From positions 124,001 through 188,000 of the forward strand of contig NZ_KQ758605.1 in the NCBI RefSeq assembly GCF_001457025.1: 64,000 bases of DNA, read 5' to 3'. Every line of letters begins with the position of its first letter. Position 1 is the stretch's first letter. This document shows, one piece after another, positions 36,244 through 45,161 of this stretch. The position numbers were made by a program, and so were the translations under genes. A model generated the notes under the pieces. It was not told where the DNA came from and ran no database searches. It saw nothing but the letters and a program-made list of their open reading frames with translations. This stretch comes from Pseudarthrobacter enclensis (GTDB lineage Bacteria > Actinomycetota > Actinomycetes > Actinomycetales > Micrococcaceae).

Positions 36244-37815
36244 ATGACCAGCCAGCCCAACACAGGATCCGACCCAGCAGCCCAGGACATGAGTCCTGAG
36301 GAGATCCAAGCTGTTATCGACAGGATCCTCGCCAAGGACGTACCGGCCAAGTCCAGGACGTCAGGCGGTGCCGGCAACGGAAAAGCTGTCCTGGGGAAGG
36401 CCCAGGCCATCTCCTTCCTGGACGAGGAACACTCCGAATACGACGGCGACCAGCAGGACCTCGAGGAGCGCCGGGCCCTGCGCCGCACCGCAGGCCTCTC
36501 AACCGAGCTCGAAGACGTCACCGAAGTCGAATACCGCCAACTCCGCCTGGAACGTGTGGTCCTGGCCGGACTGTGGTCCGACGGAACCCTTGCGGACGCG
36601 GAAAACTCCCTTCGGGAACTCGCCGCACTGGCCGAAACCGCCGGGTCCGAGGTGCTGGACGGGCTTGTCCAGCGCCGGGCAAAGCCGGACCCCGGCACCT
36701 TTTTGGGATCCGGCAAAGCCCTGGAACTCAAGGATGTGGTGATGTCCACCGGCGCCGACACCGTAGTGGTGGACGCAGAGCTGGCCCCGTCGCAGCGGCG
36801 TGGCCTCGAAGACATCGTCAAGGTCAAGGTCATAGACCGGACCGCACTGATCCTGGACATCTTTGCCCAGCATGCCAAGAGCCGTGAGGGCAAGGCGCAG
36901 GTGGAGCTGGCGCAGCTCGAGTACCTGCTGCCCAGGCTCCGCGGCTGGGGCGAGTCCATGTCCCGGCAGGCCGGTGGCCAGGTTGGCGGCGCGGCCGCCG
37001 GCATGGGTTCGCGCGGTCCCGGTGAGACGAAGATCGAACTGGACCGGCGGCGGATCCGTACGCGCATGGCGAAGCTGCGGCGCGAGATCGCCGCGATGAA
37101 GCCGGCGCGCGAAACCAAACGCGCCAACCGCCGTCGTAATGCCGTCCCGTCCGTAGCCATTGCCGGCTACACAAACGCCGGGAAATCATCGCTGCTCAAC
37201 CGACTGACGGATGCCGGCGTCCTGGTGGAGAACGCCCTGTTCGCCACCCTGGATCCCACAGTCCGCAAGGCGGAGACTGCAGACGGGCTGGGCTACACCC
37301 TGGCTGACACGGTGGGGTTCGTCCGTTCACTGCCCACCCAGCTGGTGGAGGCCTTCCGGTCCACGCTGGAGGAAGTGGCGGATTCCGACCTGATCCTGCA
37401 CGTGGTGGACGCTTCCCACCCGGACCCCGAGGGCCAGATCGCCGCGGTCCGCAAAGTGTTCGCCGAGGTTGACGCGCGCAAGGTCCCCGAGATCATCGTG
37501 CTCAACAAGGCCGACGCCGCGGACCCGTTCGTGCTGGAGCGGCTGAAGCAGCGCGAGCCGCGGCACGTGGTGGTGTCCGCCCGCACGGGCCAGGGCATCG
37601 CGGAACTGCTGAAAGCCATCAGCGACTCGATACCGCGGCCCGGCGTCAAGCTTGAGCTGCTCATCCCGTACAACCGCGGCGACCTGATCAGCAAACTGCA
37701 TGACTCCGATGCCGAAATCATCAGCATGGACCATGTGGAAGCCGGCACCCGGGCGGTGGTGATGGTCCGCGAGGGCCTCGCCGCCGAACTGGAATCCTTC
37801 GCCGTCAATGACTGA
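36244..37815 (+). CDS. hflX: Ribosome-associated GTPase HflX
   Basis: GTPase that splits stalled ribosomes during stress. 523 residues: N-terminal domain with RAKPDPGTFLGSGKA; the glycine-rich PGETKIELDRRRIRTR hallmark near 262; G1 GYTNAGKSSLLN near 309; G3 DTVGFVRSLPTQLVEAFRST (twenty residues) near 356; G4 NKAD near 420. ATG 36244 follows AAAGGAG; a second in-frame ATG at 36154, six bases behind AGGAG, would add 30 low-complexity residues and cannot be excluded. dinG overlaps its end by eight bases. Confidence 0.93.
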   Translation: MTSQPNTGSDPAAQDMSPEEIQAVIDRILAKDVPAKSRTSGGAGNGKAVLGKAQAISFLDEEHSEYDGDQQDLEERRALRRTAGLSTELEDVTEVEYRQLRLERVVLAGLWSDGTLADAENSLRELAALAETAGSEVLDGLVQRRAKPDPGTFLGSGKALELKDVVMSTGADTVVVDAELAPSQRRGLEDIVKVKVIDRTALILDIFAQHAKSREGKAQVELAQLEYLLPRLRGWGESMSRQAGGQVGGAAAGMGSRGPGETKIELDRRRIRTRMAKLRREIAAMKPARETKRANRRRNAVPSVAIAGYTNAGKSSLLNRLTDAGVLVENALFATLDPTVRKAETADGLGYTLADTVGFVRSLPTQLVEAFRSTLEEVADSDLILHVVDASHPDPEGQIAAVRKVFAEVDARKVPEIIVLNKADAADPFVLERLKQREPRHVVVSARTGQGIAELLKAISDSIPRPGVKLELLIPYNRGDLISKLHDSDAEIISMDHVEAGTRAVVMVREGLAAELESFAVND

Positions 37816-39865
37816 GGTTGTGGCCAAAGGACAAACGGAAACGGCCGGCGGGCAGTTCGCCATCGAACTGCTCGACCGGGCCGTTTCCGCCATGGGCGGC
37901 CAAAGCCGCAGCGGGCAGCATGAAATGGCCCGGCAGGTGGCGAACGCCATTGAAACGGGCAACCACCTGCTGGTCCAGGCCGGCACCGGAACCGGCAAAT
38001 CACTCGCCTACCTGATCCCGCTTATCGCGCATGCGTTGAAGAGCAACAGGCCGGCCCTGGTGTCCACGGCAACCCTGGCACTGCAGACCCAGATCGTTGG
38101 GCGCGACCTGCCGCGGCTGCTCAAGGCCATCACCCCCGCACTGGACCGGCCCGTCAAGGTGGCCCTGGTCAAGGGCCGCTCCAACTACGTGTGCAGGCAC
38201 AAGCTGGAGGGCGGATTCCCGTCCGAGGAACCATCCGAGGGCCAGTTGTTCTCCCTGGGCGAGGACACCAGTGTTCCCCACTTCGCGGCCGCCGTCGGCG
38301 GTCCGTCCTCGCAACTGGGCAAGGAGGTTGTACGGCTGCGCGAGTGGGCGGAAAAGACCGCCACCGGTGACCGCGATGAGCTCCTCCCCGGCGTAACGGA
38401 CCGGGCGTGGCGGCAGGTCTCCGTCACCGCCATGGAGTGCCTGGGTGCCCAAAAGTGCCCCCTCGCGGAGGAATGCTTCAGCGAACTGGCCCGCCAGGAC
38501 GCTGCAGAGGCCGATGTGGTGGTCACCAACCACGCGATGCTTGCCGTCAGTGCCTTTGAGGGCCTCGCCGTCCTGCCCGAGTACGACGTCGTGGTGGTGG
38601 ACGAGGCCCACGAACTGCAGGACCGGGTCACGGGTGCGGTGTCCGGCCAGCTGTCCGTCGCCATGGTGCACGCTGCCGCCGCCGGTGCGCGCAAGCACAC
38701 GGCCATCACCGTCGATGCCCTCAACGCCGCCGCAGCCAACCTTGAACTGGCGCTGGCCGGCGCGCCCGGCGGGTTGCTTCCCAACGGGCTGAACGATGAA
38801 CAGCTCGACTGCGTCGACCAACTCCGCGAGGCGTGCCGTGCGGCCCTCTCCGATTCCAAGGGCGACAGCAGCAACACGGCCGACGGCGGCAGGCAGCTGG
38901 CGCGTTCACGGCTGATGCTGATCCTTGAACTGTGTGAACGGCTGCTTGCCGCCCGCGAGAACAGGGAAGTCGTATGGATCTCACGCACCGGTTCCTTCGA
39001 TCCCGCACAGGGCTACACCCAACCGGACGAGAACGCTCCGGCCCTGGTCAACATCGCGCCGCTGTCCGTGGCAGGCAGGCTGCGGGAAGGCCTGTTCGCA
39101 GGCCACACCGTGATCCTTACCTCCGCCACCCTGGCGATAGGCTCTGCCTTCGAACCTGCGGCCGGCGGCCTGGGGCTCGTGGGGGACGGCGCGCCCTCGT
39201 GGAGCGGGGTGGACGTCGGTTCGCCCTTCGACTACCCCAAGCAGGGCATCCTCTACGTCGCCGGGCACCTGCCCAAGCCGGGCCGGGGGACTTCCCCCGA
39301 GTCGCTGGCCGAGCTCGAGGCGCTGATCCGGGCCTCCAACGGCGGCGCCCTGTGCCTTTTCTCGTCACGCCGGGCGGCGGAGGACGCCGCTGAAGCGCTC
39401 CGTCCCAAGCTGGACATGACCGTCCTGTGCCAGGGTGACTCCACCATGACGGCGCTGGTCAAACAGTTCGCGGACGAGCCGGACACCTGCCTGTTCGGCA
39501 CCATGTCACTGTGGCAGGGCGTTGACGTTCCCGGTGTGTCCTGCAGGCTGGTGGTGATCGACCGGATTCCGTTCCCCCGTCCGGACGATCCCCTGATGAC
39601 CGCCCGGTCACGCGCCGTCGCCCAGGCAGGCGGCAACGGCTTCATGTCTGTGTCCGCCACGCACGCTGCCATCCGCCTGGCCCAGGGAGCCGGCCGGTTG
39701 ATCCGGTCCACGGGAGACAAAGGCGTGGTGGCCGTGCTGGATTCGCGGCTCGCCACCGAACGCTACGCCGGTTTCCTGCGCGGCGCCCTGCCGCCGTTTT
39801 GGGCAACAACGGACCGGACGACGGCGGTCGCGGCCTTGCAGAGGCTGGCTGGCGGCACACCGTGA
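37808..39865 (+). CDS. dinG: ATP-dependent DNA helicase DinG family
   Basis: Superfamily 2 XPD-like 5'-to-3' helicase. 685 residues: Walker A GTGTGKSLAYLIP near 60; four cysteines that suit a 4Fe-4S cluster (NYVCRHKLEG, then ECLGAQKCPLAEECF); DEAH box VVVDEAHEL near 266; motif VI AQGAGRLIRS near 625. The start overlaps hflX, so transcription probably comes from the hflX promoter. I see no LexA box of its own although lexA lies next to it, convergent, behind a shared terminator. Confidence 0.92.
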   Translation: MTEVVAKGQTETAGGQFAIELLDRAVSAMGGQSRSGQHEMARQVANAIETGNHLLVQAGTGTGKSLAYLIPLIAHALKSNRPALVSTATLALQTQIVGRDLPRLLKAITPALDRPVKVALVKGRSNYVCRHKLEGGFPSEEPSEGQLFSLGEDTSVPHFAAAVGGPSSQLGKEVVRLREWAEKTATGDRDELLPGVTDRAWRQVSVTAMECLGAQKCPLAEECFSELARQDAAEADVVVTNHAMLAVSAFEGLAVLPEYDVVVVDEAHELQDRVTGAVSGQLSVAMVHAAAAGARKHTAITVDALNAAAANLELALAGAPGGLLPNGLNDEQLDCVDQLREACRAALSDSKGDSSNTADGGRQLARSRLMLILELCERLLAARENREVVWISRTGSFDPAQGYTQPDENAPALVNIAPLSVAGRLREGLFAGHTVILTSATLAIGSAFEPAAGGLGLVGDGAPSWSGVDVGSPFDYPKQGILYVAGHLPKPGRGTSPESLAELEALIRASNGGALCLFSSRRAAEDAAEALRPKLDMTVLCQGDSTMTALVKQFADEPDTCLFGTMSLWQGVDVPGVSCRLVVIDRIPFPRPDDPLMTARSRAVAQAGGNGFMSVSATHAAIRLAQGAGRLIRSTGDKGVVAVLDSRLATERYAGFLRGALPPFWATTDRTTAVAALQRLAGGTP

Positions 39866-39933
39866 CCCCTGGGATGCTGACCTGGGCTGCTGACCTGGGG
39901 CGCGAACCCACCGCAGGCCCTGCGGCCAATACG

Positions 39934-39971
39934 GAAAAGAGGCACCATCCCGTGGGGAAAGTGCCTCTTTC
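39934..39971. terminator. Bidirectional terminator between dinG and lexA
   Basis: AAAGAGGCAC (39936-39945) pairs with GTGCCTCTTT (39961-39970), with A residues on the left and CGGTTTT on the right. It can stop transcription from both sides. Confidence 0.75.
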
Positions 39972-40015
39972 GGTTTTGAACTTGCGTGGACGCAGTTTGG
40001 CTCCGGGCGGCGCCG

Positions 40016-40762
40016 CTACAGCGAGCGGAGGACCGAGACCACCTTGCCCATGATGGTGGCGTGGTCACCGAGGATGGGCTCGTACTGGGTGTTCTGGGGC
40101 AGCAGCCAGGTGTGGCCGTCGCGCTGGCGGAAGGTTTTGACGGTCGCCTCATCATCAAGGAGCGCGGCGACGATGTCACCGTTGGCCGCGTCCGCCTGGC
40201 GGCGAACCACCACCCAGTCGCCGTCGCAGATGGCTGCGTCAACCATGGAGTCTCCGGCCACCTTGAGCATGAACAGTTCGCCCTGCCCCACCAGCTGGCG
40301 GGGCAGCGGCATGACATCCTCAACCATCTGTTCGGCGAGGATGGGCCCGCCCGCGGCGATCCGGCCCACCAAGGGGACCATTGCCGTATCCAATGCGGTG
40401 GGCAGCTCCGTGACCGAAGCGCCCGGCGCTTTCTTTGGCGATGCGGGTTCGGCGGTGCCCTTGCCGGCTGCACCTGCTGCGCCTCCGTCCAGCGTCAGCG
40501 GCATCAGGACTTCCATGGCGCGCGGACGCTTCGGATCGCGGCGGAGGTAACCAAGCTTCTCCAGCTGGGACAGCTGGTGGGTCACGCTGGACAGGCTGGC
40601 CAGGCCGACGGTGTCCCCGATTTCACGCATTGACGGCGGGTAGCCGTTGACGTTGACCGAACGCTGGATGGTTTCCAGGATCTTCTTCTGCCGGGGTGTC
40701 AGCCCCTTGACGGTGCGTTTGGGCTGGGGGGCTGCCCTGCCGCCGGTGGCTGCTGCTGCCAT
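40016..40762 (-). CDS. lexA: SOS repressor LexA
   Basis: Represses SOS genes and cuts itself when RecA filaments form. 248 residues: winged HTH about 20-85 ([25 protein letters not shown]); cleavage bond Ala137-Gly138 in GRIAAGGP; catalytic Ser 172 in GDSM and Lys 209 in ATVK. A Gly/Ala-rich linker follows the HTH. The ATG is preceded by GAAAGG at 11 bases. Two LexA boxes lie 140 and 208 bases upstream, so it is probably autoregulated. Confidence 0.97.
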   Translation of the reverse strand: MAAAATGGRAAPQPKRTVKGLTPRQKKILETIQRSVNVNGYPPSMREIGDTVGLASLSSVTHQLSQLEKLGYLRRDPKRPRAMEVLMPLTLDGGAAGAAGKGTAEPASPKKAPGASVTELPTALDTAMVPLVGRIAAGGPILAEQMVEDVMPLPRQLVGQGELFMLKVAGDSMVDAAICDGDWVVVRRQADAANGDIVAALLDDEATVKTFRQRDGHTWLLPQNTQYEPILGDHATIMGKVVSVLRSL

Positions 40763-40901
40763 GTTTGCCGTTGCCTTTCGGTTGCCACCGGGCTCACAAG
40801 TGCACCGGACTGGGTGGTTCTGCCCTCATTGTCAGACCCTGCTGATCAACTTCAGGAGTGGTTGTTCCTGCACTCAAAACTAGGTCAGCCACAGGGCATT
40901 T

Positions 40902-40917
40902 TCAAACATTTGTTCTA
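40902..40917. promoter_or_regulatory. LexA box, lexA-proximal
   Basis: TCAAACATTTGTTCTA, a weaker variant of the SOS consensus (G3 and the final GA changed). It lies in the 336-base divergent region between lexA and the LysM gene, closer to lexA. Confidence 0.65.
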
Positions 40918-40969
40918 GCGAGTCTCGACATTGTTCGTCCATAAGTGCTAAAAATGGAACAGGCTGTAT

Positions 40970-40985
40970 TCGAACATGTGTTCTA
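40970..40985. promoter_or_regulatory. LexA box, LysM-gene-proximal
   Basis: TCGAACATGTGTTCTA has a perfect left arm and one changed base in the right arm. A further lone half site TCGAAC follows at about 41001. The pair of boxes recalls the lexA/Rv2719c intergenic region of mycobacteria. Confidence 0.8.
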
Positions 40986-41098
40986 AGGATGTGGGATACC
41001 TTCGAACACACACACCAGTCGGCCCGCCAGGCCGGCAGCAGCGCAAGCGGCGCAGAGCGGCACGGGGCGGAACAGAACGGTCCAGGAGGGCTAAGGTC

Positions 41099-41509
41099 AT
41101 GTCAGCTACATCAGCATTCACGGCGCGGGAATCCGGAGCAGCGAACGCCAAGGCGGAGCACCACGCACCATCCGCCCGGCACAACCAGGCGGCCCTGCCC
41201 CCGCTCCGCCTCACCCGGCGCGGCAAGATCGTGCTGTTCGGCATCCCCCTGGTGCTGCTGGCGGCCCTGCTGCTCTCCCTGGGCGGATTCTTCAACTCGC
41301 CGGCCAAGGCATCCGAGTCGGCGGCTGACCTTGCAGTGACTCCTGCCGTGACGGTGACTGTGCAACCGGGGGAGTCCCTCTGGGGTATCGCCGGCGCTGT
41401 CGCACCGGACCGTGATGCGCGGGATGTCGTGGCGGACATCGTCCAGCTGAACAACCTGCCCGCCGGGAAGATCCTCCCGGGGCAGCAGCTGTATGTTCCC
41501 ACCCGCTAG
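41099..41509 (+). CDS. LysM-domain membrane protein, SOS cell-division-suppressor-like
   Basis: 136 residues: polar cytoplasmic start, one membrane helix about residues 43-65, and an extracytoplasmic LysM domain about 84-134 (VTVQPGESLWGIAGAV, IVQLNNLPAGKILPGQQL). The ATG at 41099 has AGGAGGG about nine bases upstream; the open frame back to 40976 runs through the LexA box and is not coding. Its position divergent from lexA matches Rv2719c, DivS and YneA, which delay division after DNA damage; I infer the same role. Confidence 0.88.
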   Translation: MSATSAFTARESGAANAKAEHHAPSARHNQAALPPLRLTRRGKIVLFGIPLVLLAALLLSLGGFFNSPAKASESAADLAVTPAVTVTVQPGESLWGIAGAVAPDRDARDVVADIVQLNNLPAGKILPGQQLYVPTR

Positions 41510-41594
41510 GAACAGGCCGCGCCGGCAGGAGGCCCCGCCGGCGCCGGCAGGGCGCCTCCGGACCGTCACATTTTCCGGCGGCCCGGGCGCCCAC

Positions 41595-41600
41595 TAAACT
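41595..41600 (+). promoter_or_regulatory. -10 element of the his operon
   Basis: TAAACT ends six bases before the hisC GTG at 41607, so the operon starts with a leaderless message and leaves no room for a histidine attenuator. Confidence 0.55.
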
Positions 41601-41606
41601 GTTCAG

Positions 41607-42725
41607 GTGAATGACCAGCTTGAGCGCCTGAACCGTCTTCCCCTCCGCAGCAACCTTCGCGGGCTGACGCCTTACGGCGCCCCGCAGCTGGACGTCCCCA
41701 TCCTCCTCAACGTCAACGAGAACACCCATGGCGTGCCGGCGGACGTCAGGGCCGCCATCACCGCCGCGGTTTCCGAAGCTGCCATGGGCCTCAACCGCTA
41801 CCCGGACCGGGAGTTCACCGAGCTCCGGAAGGCACTGGCCGACTACCTCGGCCACGGACTGGATGAGACAAATATCTGGGCCGCCAACGGATCCAACGAG
41901 GTGCTCCAGCAGATCCTGCAGGCGTTCGGCGGCCCCGGCCGCACCGCGCTCGGGTTCCCGCCCACGTATTCCATGTACCCGCTGCTTGCCAGCGGCACAG
42001 ACACGACGTACATCAAGGGCGAACGCGAAGAAGGCTACGAACTCAGTGCCGAATCGGCGGCGCGCCAGGTACGCGAACTCAAGCCCGGCATCGTCTTCCT
42101 GTGCTCGCCCAACAACCCCACCGGCACCGGCCTTGGCCTGGACGTCGTCGAGGCCGTCTACGAGGCCGGCAACGAAAGCCAAACCATCGTGATCGTGGAT
42201 GAGGCCTACCACGAGTTTGCCCATGACGGCACGCCCAGCGCCCTCACCCTGCTGCCCGGCAGGGAACGCCTCATCGTTTCCCGCACCATGAGCAAGGCTT
42301 TCGCGCTGGCCGGCGCCCGGCTGGGCTACATGGCAGCAGCCCCCGAAGTTGCCGATGCCCTGCGCCTGGTCCGGCTGCCCTACCACCTCTCCGCCATCAC
42401 CCAGGCAACAGCCCTTGCCGCGCTGCAGCACCGCGAAGCCCTTATGGCCGACGTCGAGGACATCAAAAAGCAGCGCGACCGCATCGTCTCGGAACTGACC
42501 CGCATGGGCCTCTCCCCGGCAGCATCGGACTCTAACTACGTGTTCTTCGGCGGGCTCGAAAACCCCCACCAGGTGTGGCAGGACCTGCTCGATGCCGGTG
42601 TGCTGATCCGCGACGTCGGCATCCCCGGACACCTGCGCGTCACAGCCGGCACTGAGACGGAAACCACAGCTTTCCTGACTTCGCTGGAGAGCATCCTTGC
42701 CAACCGGCCGGCAGTCCGCGCCTAA
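41607..42725 (+). CDS. hisC: Histidinol-phosphate aminotransferase
   Basis: PLP fold-type I enzyme forming histidinol phosphate. 372 residues; Schiff-base Lys 230 in TMSKAFALAGARLGY; SPNNPTGTGLG near 167; VDEAYHEFA near 197. The GTG start is leaderless. It begins the hisC-hisB-hisH run. Confidence 0.95.
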   Translation: MNDQLERLNRLPLRSNLRGLTPYGAPQLDVPILLNVNENTHGVPADVRAAITAAVSEAAMGLNRYPDREFTELRKALADYLGHGLDETNIWAANGSNEVLQQILQAFGGPGRTALGFPPTYSMYPLLASGTDTTYIKGEREEGYELSAESAARQVRELKPGIVFLCSPNNPTGTGLGLDVVEAVYEAGNESQTIVIVDEAYHEFAHDGTPSALTLLPGRERLIVSRTMSKAFALAGARLGYMAAAPEVADALRLVRLPYHLSAITQATALAALQHREALMADVEDIKKQRDRIVSELTRMGLSPAASDSNYVFFGGLENPHQVWQDLLDAGVLIRDVGIPGHLRVTAGTETETTAFLTSLESILANRPAVRA

Positions 42726-42785
42726 ACTTGAACCATCGGCTCTGACGCCCTGAACCACCCCTTCGCCCCAAAAGGACATGTGACC

Positions 42786-43412
42786 ATGACTTCCACCGGA
42801 CCGAACCCGGCAGCCGCCCGGACCGCGCGCATGGAGCGCGCCACCAGCGAGTCGTCCGTGCTCGTGGAAATCAACCTCGACGGTACCGGCGTCTCGGACA
42901 TCGACACCTCAGTGCCGTTCTACGACCACATGCTGACGGCCCTGTGCAAGCATTCCCTGATCGACATGACGGTCAAGGCCACCGGGGACACCCACATCGA
43001 CGTCCACCATACCGTTGAGGACACCGCCATCACCTTCGGCGAGGTGCTGCGCACCGCCTTGGGCAACAAGGCCGGCATCCGACGCTTCGGCGAAGCCACC
43101 GTGCCGCTGGACGAAGCTCTGGCACACGCCGTGGTGGACGTCTCCGGCCGCCCCTACCTGGTGCACGGCGGCGAGCCAGCAGGCCAGGAATACCACCTGA
43201 TCGGTGGCCACTTCACCGGTTCGCTGACCCGGCACGTCTTCGAAGCCATCACCCTGCACGCAGGAATCTGCCTCCACATGAACGTCATGGCAGGCCGCGA
43301 CCCCCACCACATCGTCGAAGCCCAGTTCAAGGCCTTCGCCCGCGCCCTGCGGGCCGCCATCGAACCGGACCCGCGGGTCGAGGGCATTCCGTCCACCAAG
43401 GGGGCACTGTGA
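42786..43412 (+). CDS. hisB: Imidazoleglycerol-phosphate dehydratase
   Basis: Manganese enzyme dehydrating imidazole glycerol phosphate. 208 residues with the paired metal motifs [11 protein letters not shown] near 77 and, later, [15 protein letters not shown] near 180. No phosphatase half is fused, as usual outside enterobacteria. I chose ATG 42786, nine bases after AAAGGA; a GTG two codons earlier is also in frame. Its stop overlaps hisH by four bases. Confidence 0.95.
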   Translation: MTSTGPNPAAARTARMERATSESSVLVEINLDGTGVSDIDTSVPFYDHMLTALCKHSLIDMTVKATGDTHIDVHHTVEDTAITFGEVLRTALGNKAGIRRFGEATVPLDEALAHAVVDVSGRPYLVHGGEPAGQEYHLIGGHFTGSLTRHVFEAITLHAGICLHMNVMAGRDPHHIVEAQFKAFARALRAAIEPDPRVEGIPSTKGAL

Positions 43413-44158
43413 GCGGCCAGATCCTGAAAGACGGCGCCATCATCGACCCCTCCGCGTCGAGGCGGCCCGTGTCACCGGAAGGCAAGCCCACCGTCACCGT
43501 GCTGGATTACGGCTCAGGCAACGTCAGGTCCGCAGTGCGCGCCCTGGAGCGGGCCGGTGCCGAGGTCATCCTCAGCGCCAAGCCCGAAGACGTCCTGAAC
43601 GCGGACGGCTTGGTGGTCCCCGGCGTTGGAGCCTTCGAAACGGTCATGCGTGAGCTCAAGGCCGTGGACGGCATCCGGCTGATCGGGCGCCGCGTCGCGG
43701 GCGGCCGCCCCGTCCTGGGGATCTGCGTGGGCCTGCAGGTGCTCTTCGAGGCGGGAGTCGAACACGGTACCGAATCCGAGGGCATCGGCGAATGGCCCGG
43801 GAAAGTGGAACTGCTGCCGGCAGAGGTGGTACCCCACATGGGCTGGAACACCGTCAAGGTGCCGGAAGGGTCCCGGCTGTTTGAAGGAGTGGAAGGCGAA
43901 CGCTTCTACTTCGTGCACTCCTACGGCGTCCAGCAATGGAACTTTGACGTCATCCAGCCGCGGATGGCGCCGCCGCTCGTCACCTGGTCCGAGCACGGCG
44001 CACCCTTCATTGCCGCCGTCGAGAACGGCCCGCTGTGCGCTACCCAATTCCACCCGGAGAAGTCCGGCGACGCCGGCGCCCGCCTGCTTCGCAACTGGGT
44101 CGATGCCCTGCGCAAGCCCGCAGGCCCGGCCGCCGGTGCCACCGGCGGCGACGCCTGA
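43409..44158 (+). CDS. hisH: Imidazole glycerol phosphate synthase subunit HisH
   Basis: Glutaminase subunit that feeds ammonia to HisF. 249 residues; nucleophile Cys 106 in [11 protein letters not shown], and the His-Glu pair in TQFHPEKSG near 213. About 27 extra residues precede the conserved [17 protein letters not shown] start overlapping hisB. HisF, its obligate partner, is not in this window. Confidence 0.95.
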   Translation: MSGQILKDGAIIDPSASRRPVSPEGKPTVTVLDYGSGNVRSAVRALERAGAEVILSAKPEDVLNADGLVVPGVGAFETVMRELKAVDGIRLIGRRVAGGRPVLGICVGLQVLFEAGVEHGTESEGIGEWPGKVELLPAEVVPHMGWNTVKVPEGSRLFEGVEGERFYFVHSYGVQQWNFDVIQPRMAPPLVTWSEHGAPFIAAVENGPLCATQFHPEKSGDAGARLLRNWVDALRKPAGPAAGATGGDA

Positions 44159-44317
44159 ATGTGGTCCATAGTCCTGATGGGGCTCGCCGGCCTGCTGGTG
44201 GGCGGGGCCCTGTCCTTCAGGCAGCAGCACAAGCCGCTGTGGACGCAGATATCGTTCTGGGTGCTGGCCGGCATGGCGCTGCTGGCCGCGTACCTGCTGA
44301 CACTGCCGGCCACCTGA
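44159..44317 (+). CDS. 52-residue two-helix membrane protein inside the his operon
   Basis: [20 protein letters not shown] opens a small protein with two hydrophobic segments (about residues 2-19 and 31-49) joined by a polar loop [10 protein letters not shown]. The ATG directly abuts the hisH stop and the gene lies within the his operon before hisA, so expression with histidine genes is likely. No family recognised. Reading frame is intact and both segments are clearly hydrophobic, which argues against chance. Confidence 0.7.
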   Translation: MWSIVLMGLAGLLVGGALSFRQQHKPLWTQISFWVLAGMALLAAYLLTLPAT

Positions 44318-44396
44318 CGCTTTCCGCGTGGCCACACGCCCCGCACTTCTGTCCGGCACGCGCCGGCAGCGACCGCCCACGACACCAAGGATGAAC

Positions 44397-45143
44397 ATGA
44401 CCACCGCACAAGACCTGCCGGTCCTCGAACTGCTGCCCGCCGTCGACGTTGTCAATGGCCAGGCCGTTCGGCTGGTCCAGGGCGAGGCCGGCAGCGAAAC
44501 CAGCTACGGCACCCCGCTGGAGGCCGCCCTGAACTGGCAGCAGCAGGGTGCGGAATGGGTTCACCTGGTGGACCTCGACGCCGCCTTCGGCCGAGGCTCC
44601 AACGCAGAGCTGCTCCGCGAGGTGGTGGGCCGGCTGGACATCAAGGTGGAGCTGTCCGGCGGGCTTCGCGACGACGCATCCCTCGAAGCCGCCCTGGACC
44701 TGGGTGTTGCCCGCGTGAACCTGGGCACCGCCGCGCTGGAGAATCCCGAGTGGACGGGCCGGGCCATCGAGCGCTTCGGCGACAAGATCGCCGTCGGCCT
44801 CGATGTCCGCGGAACAACCCTGGCCGGCCGGGGCTGGACCAAGGAAGGCGGCGACCTGTGGGACGTACTGGCACGCCTCGAAGAGGCCGGCTGCGCCCGC
44901 TACGTTGTCACCGACGTCACCAAGGACGGAACCCTGCAGGGCCCCAACGTTGAACTGCTGCGCCAGATGGTGGAGAAGACCGGCAAACCGGTGGTGGCCT
45001 CGGGCGGCATCTCCAGCCTCGAAGACCTCAAGGTCCTGCGGTCCCTCGTCCCGCTGGGCGTTGAAGGGGCCATCGTCGGCAAGGCGCTGTACGCCGGCGC
45101 CTTTACGCTGCCCGAAGCACTCGACGTGGCCGGCCGCCGCTAG
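44397..45143 (+). CDS. priA: Phosphoribosyl isomerase HisA/PriA
   Basis: TIM-barrel isomerase of ProFAR; in actinobacteria the same enzyme usually also does the TrpF reaction in tryptophan synthesis. 248 residues: [19 protein letters not shown] near 11 (catalytic Asp), LSGGLRDD near 86, [15 protein letters not shown] near 168 (second Asp), and [12 protein letters not shown] near 200. ATG 44397 lies six bases after CCAAGG; ATG 44391 is possible. Dual activity is inferred from lineage, not proven here. Confidence 0.93.
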   Translation: MTTAQDLPVLELLPAVDVVNGQAVRLVQGEAGSETSYGTPLEAALNWQQQGAEWVHLVDLDAAFGRGSNAELLREVVGRLDIKVELSGGLRDDASLEAALDLGVARVNLGTAALENPEWTGRAIERFGDKIAVGLDVRGTTLAGRGWTKEGGDLWDVLARLEEAGCARYVVTDVTKDGTLQGPNVELLRQMVEKTGKPVVASGGISSLEDLKVLRSLVPLGVEGAIVGKALYAGAFTLPEALDVAGRR

Positions 45144-45161
45144 GCTGCCGGGATTCCCAGG

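Noticed and set aside
41001..41016. A third LexA box at the CACACACA stretch
   Set aside because: Only the left arm TCGAAC is present; the right arm does not match.
40976..41098. Start of the LysM protein at 40976
   Set aside because: That codon lies inside the LexA box; ATG 41099 has a strong Shine-Dalgarno sequence.
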